From: Sabethes cyaneus
Lineage: Eukaryota > Arthropoda > Insecta > Diptera > Culicidae
Direction of reading: 5' to 3'
DNA length: 64,000 nucleotides
NCBI RefSeq assembly: GCF_943734655.1
Contig: NC_071355.1
Coordinates: forward strand, 24,496,768-24,560,767
The translations under genes were made by a program, and so were the position numbers. Of this stretch, positions 55,236-64,000 are shown piece after piece; the first letter of the stretch is position 1, and each line of letters opens with the position of its first letter. The notes below the pieces were generated by a model. That model was given only the letters and a program-made list of their open reading frames with translations. It was not told the origin of the DNA and did not search any database.

Positions 55236-56750
55236 GATTATTTATTTGTTATTTGTTATTTATTTATAAAAATTCATTCGACATAATATTGTCTTGATGA
55301 ACACTAATATAGACTAACTAAGAGTTACATATTATTACACTTATACACAAAACTACACCTCAACAGCGCACAGCTATCGTCTCTGCAAGAGTCGTCTTTT
55401 AAAAGTGTCTATGTTGATGTCAAAATCGAACAGCTCGTACACGGTGTTGAACTGAGCTGCCATGAGCTGCCATGGACTGAACTGACCATAGTTAACTCTC
55501 CGAGCGTCAAGATGAAGGAAATTCCTAGTACGAAGAGCCCTTTCCGGAGCGTATACATTCAGCTGTTCCAGGATAGGCGGACAGTCAATATGCCCGATCA
55601 GAAGCTTAGCAACAAACACAACTTGAGCTGCGTACGCCTCTTCTCGAGGGTTTCAAGTCCTAGCAATTTGCACCGTGTGTCATATGAAGGCAAGTCCAGC
55701 GGGATGCAACATGGTAGCTTGAAACGGACACCAGACTATTGAGCAGGTCTCGAGTAATGATCGTACCAATGCGCAGTACAGCGAACGAAGAAAAAACGGA
55801 TCGCGGAACTCGTTAGCTATTTTAAAGATGAAACCGAGTTGCCTGTTAGTTTTTGAGATGATCTCTTCAAAGTGCAAACGAAAGGTGAGAGCACAGTCAA
55901 GATTCACTCCAAGGTCACGAATATGATTAACCCGTTGCAGCCCTTGGCCCAGTATAGAGTAATTAAAGGTAATCGAGTTCAGTTTGCGGTAAAACGAGAT
56001 AACACTGCATTTAAATAAAATAAAAATAAAGCAAACGACATCCAGCAGGCAGCAGTATAGAAAGCTAGTTGATGAATAGTGTGAAAAGCAAAGGGCCCAA
56101 GTTGCTTCCTTGTAGAACACCTGATATTACAAAACAGTTCCGATTCTAGCCGACCGATTTTGATGCATAAACTACGGTCAGTGAGATAAGACTTCATCCA
56201 TCTGATGAAAGCGATAGAAATTCCAAGTTTCTCCATCCGATTCAACAATATCGCGTGATCAACACGATCGAAGGCAGCCTTTAAGTCTGTATATATAACA
56301 TCTACTTGCGCATTTTCCTCCATGATGTTTAAACAGAACGAAACAAACTGCGTTAGATTAGTGGCCATTGATCTTCTAGGGAAAAATCCATGCTGGTCAA
56401 CGGATAAGTACTGCGAGTGCGAACTGCACATAAAAAGTGCGTCGTGGACTATGATTTCCAACACTTTCGAGCAGGCACAAAGGGAGGTAATACCCCGATA
56501 GTTTTCCATGTTTCTTTTATCTCCTTTTGTGTGCACGGGAAACATGATGGATTTTTTCCATGATTCAGGAAATACATTCTGCCGGAGAGAAGTTTCGAAT
56601 AACATCGCCAGTGGGCGAACAATAGCAGCAGCACATTTCTTCAGAACACAAGAAGGAATTCCGTCTGATCCAGCAGCGAGCGAATATTTGAACTTTTTGA
56701 TCGCGGTTTCAACGAGTTGATCATTTATATTGTACCATCCGTACTCTACC
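55236..56750 (-). pseudogene. Jockey-like LINE, RT half of split copy
   Basis: On the minus strand: KKFKYSLAAGSDGIPSCVLK, NYRGITSLCACSKVLEII, QHGFFPRRSMATNLTQF and YTDLKAAFDRVDHAILLNRM (56295-56240). A frameshifted form of SGVPQGSNLGP follows near 56110-56085. The sequence then jumps to CSVISFYRKLNSITFNYSIL, so the segment with the YADD active site is deleted. The post-RT region RDLGVNLDCALTFRLHFEEI and RSLLETCSIVWCPFQ follows, then the C terminus (55619-55374) with another frameshift. The 3' tail is AT-rich with repeated AAATAAC units (55236-55275). Its 5' half is at 59084-61380. Confidence 0.85.
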
Positions 56751-56756
56751 CTAGCC

Positions 56757-59083
56757 ATGCACAACATCATGTAAATAAATATTATGCAACAAGCAAAACA
56801 AAACAGACAACTCCGATCGTATTGAGACACACGGCGGGCACCGAACGCAAGCACCAGCGCCATGCATACACTTCACAAGTGCACGCATTTTGCTGAGCTG
56901 GCTCTCCGACCTGTCGGTGGCCTATGTGACTCGGTGTAAAGTTTCAAATTACAATTTCAGAACCAAATGTATCGAACAAAGAATCTTTCTGTCACAGTAG
57001 TCTATCTCTTTTTAGCTTTAAGAGTACATTTATAATAGGGAAAATATCGATATGCATTACCGATATTTTCCACCAAAATTTAGCTATAAAAGCAAACCCT
57101 TCGGATAATAAAACAAGCCATTTCGACTTCAGACTTTGTGCATTCAATGCGACCCCAATCGGGCTATCGCCAACTGAAGAACTTAGTCCCTCAAGCAACC
57201 CCGAGATCCGTTGATCTACCACGGGCTATTGCTAAAGTCAAATAGCTAAAGTAAACCTCGATAAACCGTCTCGTGTGATAAACGTAAAACGAGTAGTGAA
57301 CAGTGCTGTTATAATATGGAATATGTTCAAGTTGATCGCATCACATGGAGTATCTCTGATTGCAGAGGCAGTCTCCGTTTGTAATGAGTCATTACATAAG
57401 TAACGTTAGTACATATGGACATTAGCCTTTAAGTATGCCACCAGTGCTCGAACCAATAGAAAGAACTATCAACTGACGATTGAGGGTTATGGGTGGAAAT
57501 TCTTTCGTGTAGGGGATTACAGTCACCTATGGATGACAGAAAACTAGAAATAAGAATGGGTTTTCAAGAAACCGGAAACACAATCTAGGATAAGAAATAA
57601 AAATAAGAACAAGATCAGGAATAAGAAAACTTACAGGCTAGATGAGTCTGGGTAACATCAAGGCGGTTCTTTCCCACTTAGACCGTCGAGATGTTAACAA
57701 GTCAAAATAAAGTGTAGCGAAGTGCAACTCCTCGTTAAATCATTTAAAGTAGGAAAAGTGATGTGATATTGGTTGGATTAAATTAAATTTTGTTTTAAAT
57801 TTTCCAGAATTCGCTGAGTTTAATTTATTAAAGATAAAGTCGTGAGTCAAGTGCTTAACTAAAATAGTAGCGAGTAAGTTAGGGAATTTTAGTTATTGGA
57901 TGCCAAAGAATTTTAATTAGTTGAATTTCGTAATAGGTAATATAGATAAAGCTAAGTCGTGAGTCGGGACAATAGTGGGCTTTATAAGCCAAGACAAAAG
58001 GTAAATGGGTTATGTCATGTTGGTTTATGTGTTGTGTGCTAACCAAAATTCTCAGTTCGCAGCGACCACGTGAGCAGTCCCGTGCATTGGGAATTCGTCA
58101 GGAGAAACACGATTCGTCGGTGGACGAATCTGGTTCGATCGGTGGACTCGGCGGATCCCCTGGGTGCACCTATCGCTTTGAGGTTGCGTACCTCTATAGG
58201 TGCATTCAGAGAGCGGTTGTCATCGGTTGTGGAAAATATCTCGACCTCGTAAGCACCACTCGCCCTTAAGGTGGTTGCCAGGATTACGAGTGATCTACGT
58301 GGGGAAAGACTCCAACCGCCAGTGCGATTCGCTCGGCTCACGCGGAATTGCAGTCCCGATCTTGAACGTGTGAAGAAGCCAACCCGTTGCTGCTGTACCA
58401 CGCGGTTGCTATCGCTGCTCGTTTTTGTCGCTACCGTTTGCCGTGGCCCCCAGCAGAGCCGAGGTTACGCCACCATCTCGCAGCCTCGTGTCGCTCACTG
58501 GGCGTCCCCTGGAAAATAGCCGCCCATCGGAAAACCCTGGATTAAAGCTGTGAGTACCCTGGAAACATCAATTTAGCACCACACCACCCCCAACATTGAC
58601 ATTAGTAGGGAGTAAAATTGTTCAGTAGGGTGGGAGAATACACGATAGGACGACTCACGCGAGAAAGAGTGGTTAGGAGCATAGTGACGTCACAAACGAT
58701 CCTTGGAGATATTATCAGCCCGATCGATCCCGTTGGCAAGCGAGTTCGCTCCGGGAGATCCACTGATAGTATCTCAGAGAGGTAGAAGAAGCTAGGAGAG
58801 GAAAGGGAGATCGGAAAATAAAAAGGGAAATTAAACAAAATTAAATTTAAATTCGCTAATTTGCCCGGAAACAGAGATTGGTGGAAATAGTTACTTTTCG
58901 CTGTAATTTAGTTTGGTTTAAACGAAACGGTTGAAATTTTCGAAATAGAAAGAGGAGGTGAAAAGTAAAGAATTTAGTAATTTATTCGAATTTGAAGAAA
59001 TCAGGAGACGAAAGGATTTGGTACTTTGGAGTTCGGGAATTGCAGTTTTGGAGGGGATTCTGACGTAGGGTTAGGAAAACGTG
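56757..59083. mobile_element. 2.3-kb block separating two halves of a jockey-like element
   Basis: The two halves of a minus-strand LINE are separated by 2327 bp, and CTAGCC occurs on both sides (56751-56756 and 59084-59089), consistent with a 6-bp target duplication. Inside are unassigned AT-rich DNA, a perfect 17-bp palindrome (57380-57396), an imperfect direct repeat around AAGTCGTGAGTC (57838 and 57951), a GC-rich part (58030-58520) and a purine-rich end. I found no LTRs, terminal inverted repeats or conserved protein. A non-autonomous retroelement is possible. Confidence 0.5.
58165..58204. repeat. Nested stem-loop
   Basis: TGCACCTAT at 58165-58173 pairs with ATAGGTGCA at the right edge; between them GAGGT pairs with ACCTC around TGCGT. 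It is a compact two-tier inverted repeat in the GC-rich part of the 56757-59083 block. Function unknown. Confidence 0.5.
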
Positions 59084-60115
59084 CTAGCCTGGGCAAACTG
59101 ATCCGTAATCCCGGCAGACGAGTGATCGTCTGGCGCTAAAGCTGGGTATTTGGAGACCCTACGAGAATCCTCCTTACACGTTTCCGAAGCAACAAAAGTG
59201 TTATAGGAATACTTGAAGTGAGTGGCAAAGAGTTCGCATTTTTCCGCGGCAGTGTTCGCACAGACGGTACCCAAAAACATGTTTACAGGCAGTCCTACCT
59301 CGTTTTTCTTGGAATTCATGAACGACCAGAATGAACTAGGATTTCTGCGCAAGTTGGATTGCATTCGTAAAGTGTACCTTTTGTACAAGAGTAGTTTATA
59401 AGCTCGGTAATTTTTGCTGGCTATGTTGAACTGTCGCTTAGAAAATGGACATCTGAGCTTACTGTATTTTCGTAGAGCAGAAGATCTTAGGCGTTTCAAA
59501 AATCGCAAATGAGTATCACCCACGCTGGTTTACGAGGTGGTCTACGAGTGAGAATACAATCGGAGATCAGGTGTTTCATGGTTTAGGTGAAGTGACTTAA
59601 AGCATTGTTAACATTTGCAAAACGGTCGAGGCAACTCTAATCGACCCGACTGATTGCTTCGGCTAAGGCAGAAAAATTTGCTCTTCGAAAGTCCAAGTCA
59701 CTAGCGTCAACAATATCTTCGAATTCAAGGGAGACTGCTGTTCGGATGCCTTTGCGATCTGGGCGAAGGTAGATAACTCCTACGCTCATTGTGTGACCAG
59801 GTAGCTCAACTCTTATCCATATTTGTTCGAGTGTATTGCATATGAGGGAAGGATCGCTGGAAGCACTTAACCTCGTTGAGACCGCAATTAGCACGCTACC
59901 ACCACGTGATTTGTTGCTATTGTGAGAACTCCGATCACAACGAAATACCGTAAATGAATCGCCGAACAACTGCGCTGAATAGATTTTCTTGTCGAGTCAC
60001 GTTTCGGTAAGAACGATGATGTCGAAGTTTGATTCAGCCACAGCAATAAAGAAGTCATCTATTTTTGTTTGTAATCCCCGTACATTTTGATAAAACACCA
60101 ACAAGCTCTTTCTCA
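59084..60115 (-). pseudogene. Jockey-like LINE, endonuclease half of split copy
   Basis: The minus strand begins with VFYQNVRGLQTKIDDFFIAV (about 60100-60040) and FDIIVLTET, the start of an AP-type endonuclease. An in-frame TGA (complement of 59997-59999) stands where tryptophan is usual. It continues LFGDSFTVFRCDRS, RGGSVLIAVSTRL, EQIWIRVELPGHTMSVGVIY and LRPDRKG, after which the central endonuclease region with its catalytic histidine is deleted. After a gap, FLKRLRSSALRKYSKLRCPF and YTLRMQSNLRRNPSSFWSFM (59523 onwards) lead toward the RT. It ends at 59084; the RT itself is at 55236-56750. Confidence 0.82.
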
Positions 60116-61020
60116 CAGTGCTACGCGTGAGTGTAGCATGCTCCGTGGGAGACGGCAGAGGTGTGAAGCCGCAGGAATTTCAAGATACTTTAGGCAAAAT
60201 ACCGTCACATGATGATATGTACTTGCCTGAGTCTGCGGGCAGGAAGACCCCTTTTCCAGTTCCAACCGCAGGACCGGGACGACTGTGATGAACGCTGGCT
60301 GCGGGAGGCTCGACTGGGTCGGACGGAAGAGGGGCTTCCGAAATACTGTACACGTTGCGTTCCGGCAGTGATGATTCAGCGAGAAGATCTGCAGCAAGAC
60401 GGTTACATCGATCGGTGTGAAGAATGCTAAAATCCGATAAGCAGACAGGAAGCGATGGAAGTTCATAAGCATTGCGGTACTTTCCAGTTATCACGGCTTG
60501 GAAGACCCCTGCCCTAAAGCCGAGCCCAGGACCGAGACGACTAACAGGAACATTGGCAACGGAAGGCACGACTGGGTCGCGGGGTGAGGGGCTCCCATGA
60601 TGCATGATGTAGTGCGTCTCGGTGGTGAACTGTGGTCAACTCTCAGTTGTGAAGTGAGCCATCTTGCAGCAAAGTGGGTAGAATGACAAGCGGGGCAGTG
60701 TCTCCTATCATCGGCAGCAGGCACGTCTGTGTCGGAGGGATCATGGGCTTCTTATAATGCCTTCCATAATGCTTGATAAACGGTGTCTCGGATCCAACAT
60801 AGCAGTTGAAGAGTCACTCGAGCGTATGAACGAAGTCAACATATTATCAGAAGTGCGAGCACTCCGATCGTCACGAACTAAAATCGAAGAGTCCGTTAAA
60901 CAGCTTCGGGTGGATTTATCCCTAGCGTCGATCCAACATATCTGTTTTTTGGCATGTCAACAAATTCCCGGAATAATAAGCCCGTTGGCCAGGAAGAAGC
61001 CGTTAGTACAAGTTGCTTGA
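60116..61020 (-). pseudogene. Region between ORF1 and endonuclease of the jockey-like copy
   Basis: On the minus strand between the ORF1 remnant and the endonuclease there are several partly open frames (60180-60605, 60491-60724) rich in Ser, Pro and Leu. Two related stretches (about 60265-60330 and 60520-60590; CCTGCC, GTCGTCCCGGTCCT, CCCAGTCG) suggest an internal duplication. This may be the poorly conserved end of ORF1. No zinc knuckle is clear. Confidence 0.45.
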
Positions 61021-61380
61021 GATGTGGGTCCAATCCAATTTTGAATGACACAAACGTTAGTTATGATGAATCAGTTCCTTTCGGAACCAAACGAGTGACC
61101 TCAAAAGTATCATCATCATTAAGATTGAGACAGCGAGATACTACTTTAGTAACATCAGCATTTGTTATTGTCGGTTGGAAACCAGACAAATAAAGCCACC
61201 ACTTTGCTGGACCGGGGGCAGGAGTGATGGAAGCAACCAACAAATCCGTAAAGTCGATCGTGCTAGTGCCACGGTCTGCTGATTCGCGTACAGCTTTATC
61301 ACTATCAGCGCGCCGACGTTTGACACCCAGTTTCGGCCAATATGTAATAGTTTCGGCCTGGTATCTCAAAATCCAGAAAT
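61021..61380 (-). pseudogene. Jockey-like LINE ORF1 remnant
   Basis: The open part (61369-61061) reads KRRRADSDKAVRESADRG, then WWLYLSGFQPTITNADVTKV and FEVTRLVPKG. After a frameshift come FVSFKIGLDP and ASSWPTGLLFREFVDMP (61050-60955). The pattern WLYLSGFxPxxxxxDVxKxV...RLVPKG...SFKIGL is an RNA-binding-like fold found in ORF1 proteins of insect LINEs. These proteins bind the element RNA. Frame breaks show that it is not functional. Confidence 0.6.
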
Positions 61381-61734
61381 GTACTATTTTTTGTTATAAG
61401 AAACTGTTATTTATAGAAAAAATGTTGCGAAAACCCAGTGGAGACGCATGGTGTTTTGTTTTTGCCTGCGAAGAAACGGATTTTTCTGACAGGGAAACAG
61501 ATATTAAAACACTGTTTAAAACGGATCTCAATCTGCATAGCAGCAGTATCAGTAACCCCATGGAATACAACAGCAATAACTAGTGTAATTAGCTTCTTGA
61601 ACAATCGAATTGTTCATGATTCTCATAAAACCACGAGTAATATCAGTCTTTATTAAGTTGTTGCAACTAGAAGTACCAAAAGTGTTCTAAATGAGATTTA
61701 ACCTTATTTTTTTATGATCTTTTACGTGTAATCA
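61381..61734. other. Unassigned flank of the jockey-like 5' end
   Basis: May include the element's 5' UTR. Overlapping short ORFs on both strands (61224-61583 plus, 61394-61604 minus) have no recognisable domain. Confidence 0.35.
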
Positions 61735-62160
61735 GATTTAAAATTAAAGTTGAAGTTGGACTTGAGACTGAACTAGCAATTAAAATTGAAATTGGACTTT
61801 AAATCAGATTTGAATTATGCATTGCATTAAATTAGATTTGAATTTGGACTAATTTGGGCTTCAAATTTAACTGGTCATTGGACTTAAAATTAGACTAAAA
61901 GTTTGCTTAGAATTCGGTGTGAAATCGGACTTAAAAAAGAATGTGAAGTTTCTATTTGAAATTGAAGTTGAAATTGTAAATGAAATAGACTTGGAATTGA
62001 ATAGGTTTGAAATTGGAATTCTAATTTTACTAGACTTGAAATCAAACTTTAAATTTGACTTATAATCGGAATTAAATTACACAGGAGATTGGACTTAAAA
62101 TTGGGCTTGAAAATAAACATGACATTGGACAGTAAATTGGACATGAATCTGGACCGACCA
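61735..62160. repeat. GACTTGAAATTG minisatellite, third block
   Basis: Degenerate 12-14 bp units (for example TTGAAATTGGACTTTAAAT) of the family at 41369-42655. As at 42662, it is directly followed by a SINE copy. Confidence 0.8.
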
Positions 62161-62183
62161 TGACACGAAGTGATACTTGATAT

Positions 62184-62394
62184 TAAAGCAAAGCCTAGGT
62201 GCTACATTCCGTTATCGAAACTTGACCTTCTGTTTTTATACGACAGACTTCGCAGCCAGCTGTTAGAATACAGGACAATTGCAGGGCCAGTTGCTACGAT
62301 CCTATTGATTCCAACAGCCTCTCCCAGCTGAGATTCGAACATACGACGACTGGCTTATTGGGCCAGCATCATAGCTTGAGATCAACTGGGAGGG
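62184..62394 (-). mobile_element. tRNA-derived SINE, copy 4 (near full length)
   Basis: Best copy in the window. On the minus strand the head runs CTCCCAGTTGATCTCAAGCT (box A region) and ATGTTCGAATCTCAGC (box B region). The body follows (GGATCGTAGCAACTGGCC, GCAATTGTCCTGTATTC, GGCTGCGAAGTCTGTCG, GAAGGTCAAGTTTCGATAAC) and ends GCACCTAGGCTTTGCTTT. RNA polymerase III would transcribe such an element from its internal boxes. It has the typical tRNA-related SINE structure with no obvious LINE-derived tail that I can identify. Confidence 0.82.
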
Positions 62395-62414
62395 TTAAAT
62401 TAGGATATTAGGGT

Positions 62415-64000
62415 TGACATATTTCATTTTCATTTTTTCATTTTCATTTTCATTTTTATTTATTCATCCATCTGGCCAAGTAGGCCTCCATGAATTTACT
62501 TGGATTACTTTTTGAAAAAATCTACCATACACTCTCAAAAAGGCATAAAAATCCCATCTTCTTTTGAACGTTTACAATAAGTGTTTAATCACAAGGTTCA
62601 CAGACATTTCTAATATACAAATTCACAAAACTTATAAGCTAAATAATCTTCTTAATCTATTTTTAAGACTAACACTGGTCATGGCAAAGTCAAAATATAA
62701 ATAACATTTATTGAAAACTTTGCACATCGCCCTTACGGGTTCATTCTGTCCATATTCAGTGCGCTGGTATTGTAGTCTTAAAAATTCCCATGATCTCAGG
62801 GCGGAATGTTAATGCAAATTTGTACAAGGATAAAAAAGGAGTCGACAAGGATAAAAGAGGAGTCGACTGCTCTACATGTATCTCTTCGTTTAGCTAGGGT
62901 ATCCATATCTAGCAAACGGCAGCGTTCAACGTATGGCGGTAATTCTATTGGGTTTCGCCACGGTAAGCTTCTCAAAGCATAACGCAGAAATCTTGATTGA
63001 AATGCTTCAATCCTGTTTGACCAAACAGCTGTGTATGAACTCCAAACAGCGGCTGACGCTTCCAGTATGAAACGAACAAGGGCAAAATACAGTGCTCGTA
63101 AACAATATGGGTCAGTAAATCCTTTGGCAACTCTAATAATAAAACCCAAGTTTCTATTCGTATGACCAATTATATGAGAATAATGGTCTCTAAAGGTTAT
63201 TTGAGTGTCTAAGAGTACGCCTAAGTCTCTAACTACCGTTACTCAGTTGACTGTATCTTCAGATATAGTGTAATTTCATCGGATTGGATTTTTTCTACGT
63301 GAAAATGAGATCACTGCGCACTTAGCCACACTCAGGATCAGCAGATTTTGAGCACACCAATCGTGGAAATCGTTGAGATGTTGCTGTAGTTCGATACAAT
63401 CAGCCGTTGAGCGTGCACCACAGTAAAGTTTAAGATCGTCAGCATAAATAAGAAACCGACATGATGGTATTACATAGCACACGTCGTTAAAAAATAATGA
63501 AAATAGTAATGGCCCCAGATTACTCCCTTGTGGTACACCCGAGCGGTTGTGATTCATGGCTTCCAATTTTCACAGATAGGGTTCGACCAATAAGGTACGA
63601 TTTTAATCATTGTACTATAGCGGGTGATGCACCAAGTCGCTCAATTTTTGCCAATAAAATAGAGTGGTTTACACTGTCAAATGCCGCTTTTATATCTGTG
63701 TACACCTCCCTGAGTAAAATCCATGTTGGTTAGATGAGATATACGCTTTGGCCTCTCGAAACAGTACGTTGCTTACTAATATTTCGAAGAGCTTGGAACC
63801 CGCGCATAGGGAAGTAATTCCACGATAATTTGCTATATTTATCACCTTTTTTATAGACGGGAAACATGATCGACTTTTTCCAACGCGTTGGAAATGTCGC
63901 CTACGACAGTGAGTGATTCAAAATTAGATTCAGTGGAGCACATAAGGCTTCCGCAAATCTTTTTACAATAGACGGACAATAGACGGAATTCCATCAGGCC
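62415..64000 (-). pseudogene. Jockey-like LINE, copy running off the window end
   Basis: The 3' end is an AAAATG-rich tail (62420-62465) preceded by TTGGCCAGATGGATG. Upstream on the minus strand are RFLRYALRSLPWRNPIELPP, ALVRFILEASAAVWSSYTAV (62796-63149), and an open RT core 63566-63276 with NHNRSGVPQGSNLGPLLFSL and LIYADDLKLY. The YADD active site is intact. Further 5', NYRGITSLCAGSKLFEILVS and NQHGFYSG appear but with stops, frameshifts and a deletion near 63700. The copy is therefore inactive, though its palm domain is the best preserved in the window. It continues beyond 64000. Confidence 0.88.

Noticed and set aside
58039..58401. A 120-residue minus ORF in GC-rich sequence
   Set aside because: Two plus-strand ORFs overlap it, there is no known domain, and it lies within a probable inserted block.
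62340..62394. A functional tRNA gene
   Set aside because: Box A and box B like sequences are present but no cloverleaf can be completed, and the sequence continues into a SINE body.

Overview
This is eukaryotic, almost certainly insect, DNA. The best clues point to a mosquito (Culicidae). There are four copies of a tRNA-derived SINE that resembles the mosquito SINE200 type from memory. There are jockey- and RTE-type LINE remnants, hAT, Tc1/mariner and PIF-like elements, and long degenerate minisatellites. One host exon is spliced in arthropod fashion. I see no bacterial or viral gene organisation, no operons and no CRISPR array.

Host gene content is sparse. The only convincing host coding sequence is one 170-bp minus-strand exon (15391-15560). 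It encodes the start of the first Ig domain of a dpr-family (defective proboscis extension response) cell-surface protein, with a clean acceptor and a GTAAGT donor. I find no neighbouring dpr exon, so most of the window is probably intronic or flanking DNA of this gene that has filled with repeats.

Layout. 1-6.3 kb: purine-rich degenerate tandem arrays of AGAGTCCAAGA type, with a higher-order period near 500 bp, interrupted by a PIF-like MITE, a (AC)95 tract and a minus-strand Helitron-like element. 6.3-9.6 kb: no recognisable feature. 9.6-14.7 kb: strand-asymmetric purine and pyrimidine tracts around a TA-flanked MITE. 14.7-17.8 kb: the dpr exon and its introns. 17.8-25.3 kb: a hAT-like MITE with an 8-bp target duplication, a dead RTE-like LINE, a long-armed foldback element, a mariner-type transposase remnant, a jockey-like pseudogene split by an insertion with a 20-bp target duplication, and a SINE. 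25.3-28.4 kb: featureless.

28.4-41.4 kb: a tandem segmental duplication of about 4.7 kb. Its breakpoint lies inside a Helitron-like element, and a complete copy of that element (39229-41368) ends the block. The second unit carries an extra 1.7-kb TIR element, and each unit carries a 13-bp minisatellite of different length. 41.4-43.4 kb: the GACTTGAAATTG minisatellite. 45.7-50.9 kb: an RTE-like LINE cut by a 3186-bp hAT-type element with perfect 8-bp target duplications, itself loaded with nested repeats. 51-55.2 kb: no recognisable genes. 55.2-61.4 kb: two halves of a minus-strand jockey-like element separated by a 2.3-kb block. 61.7-64 kb: minisatellite, SINE and another jockey-like copy running off the end.

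In short, the window is a stratigraphy of nested transposons in and around a dpr gene. The relative order of several insertions can be read directly from target duplications and broken reading frames.
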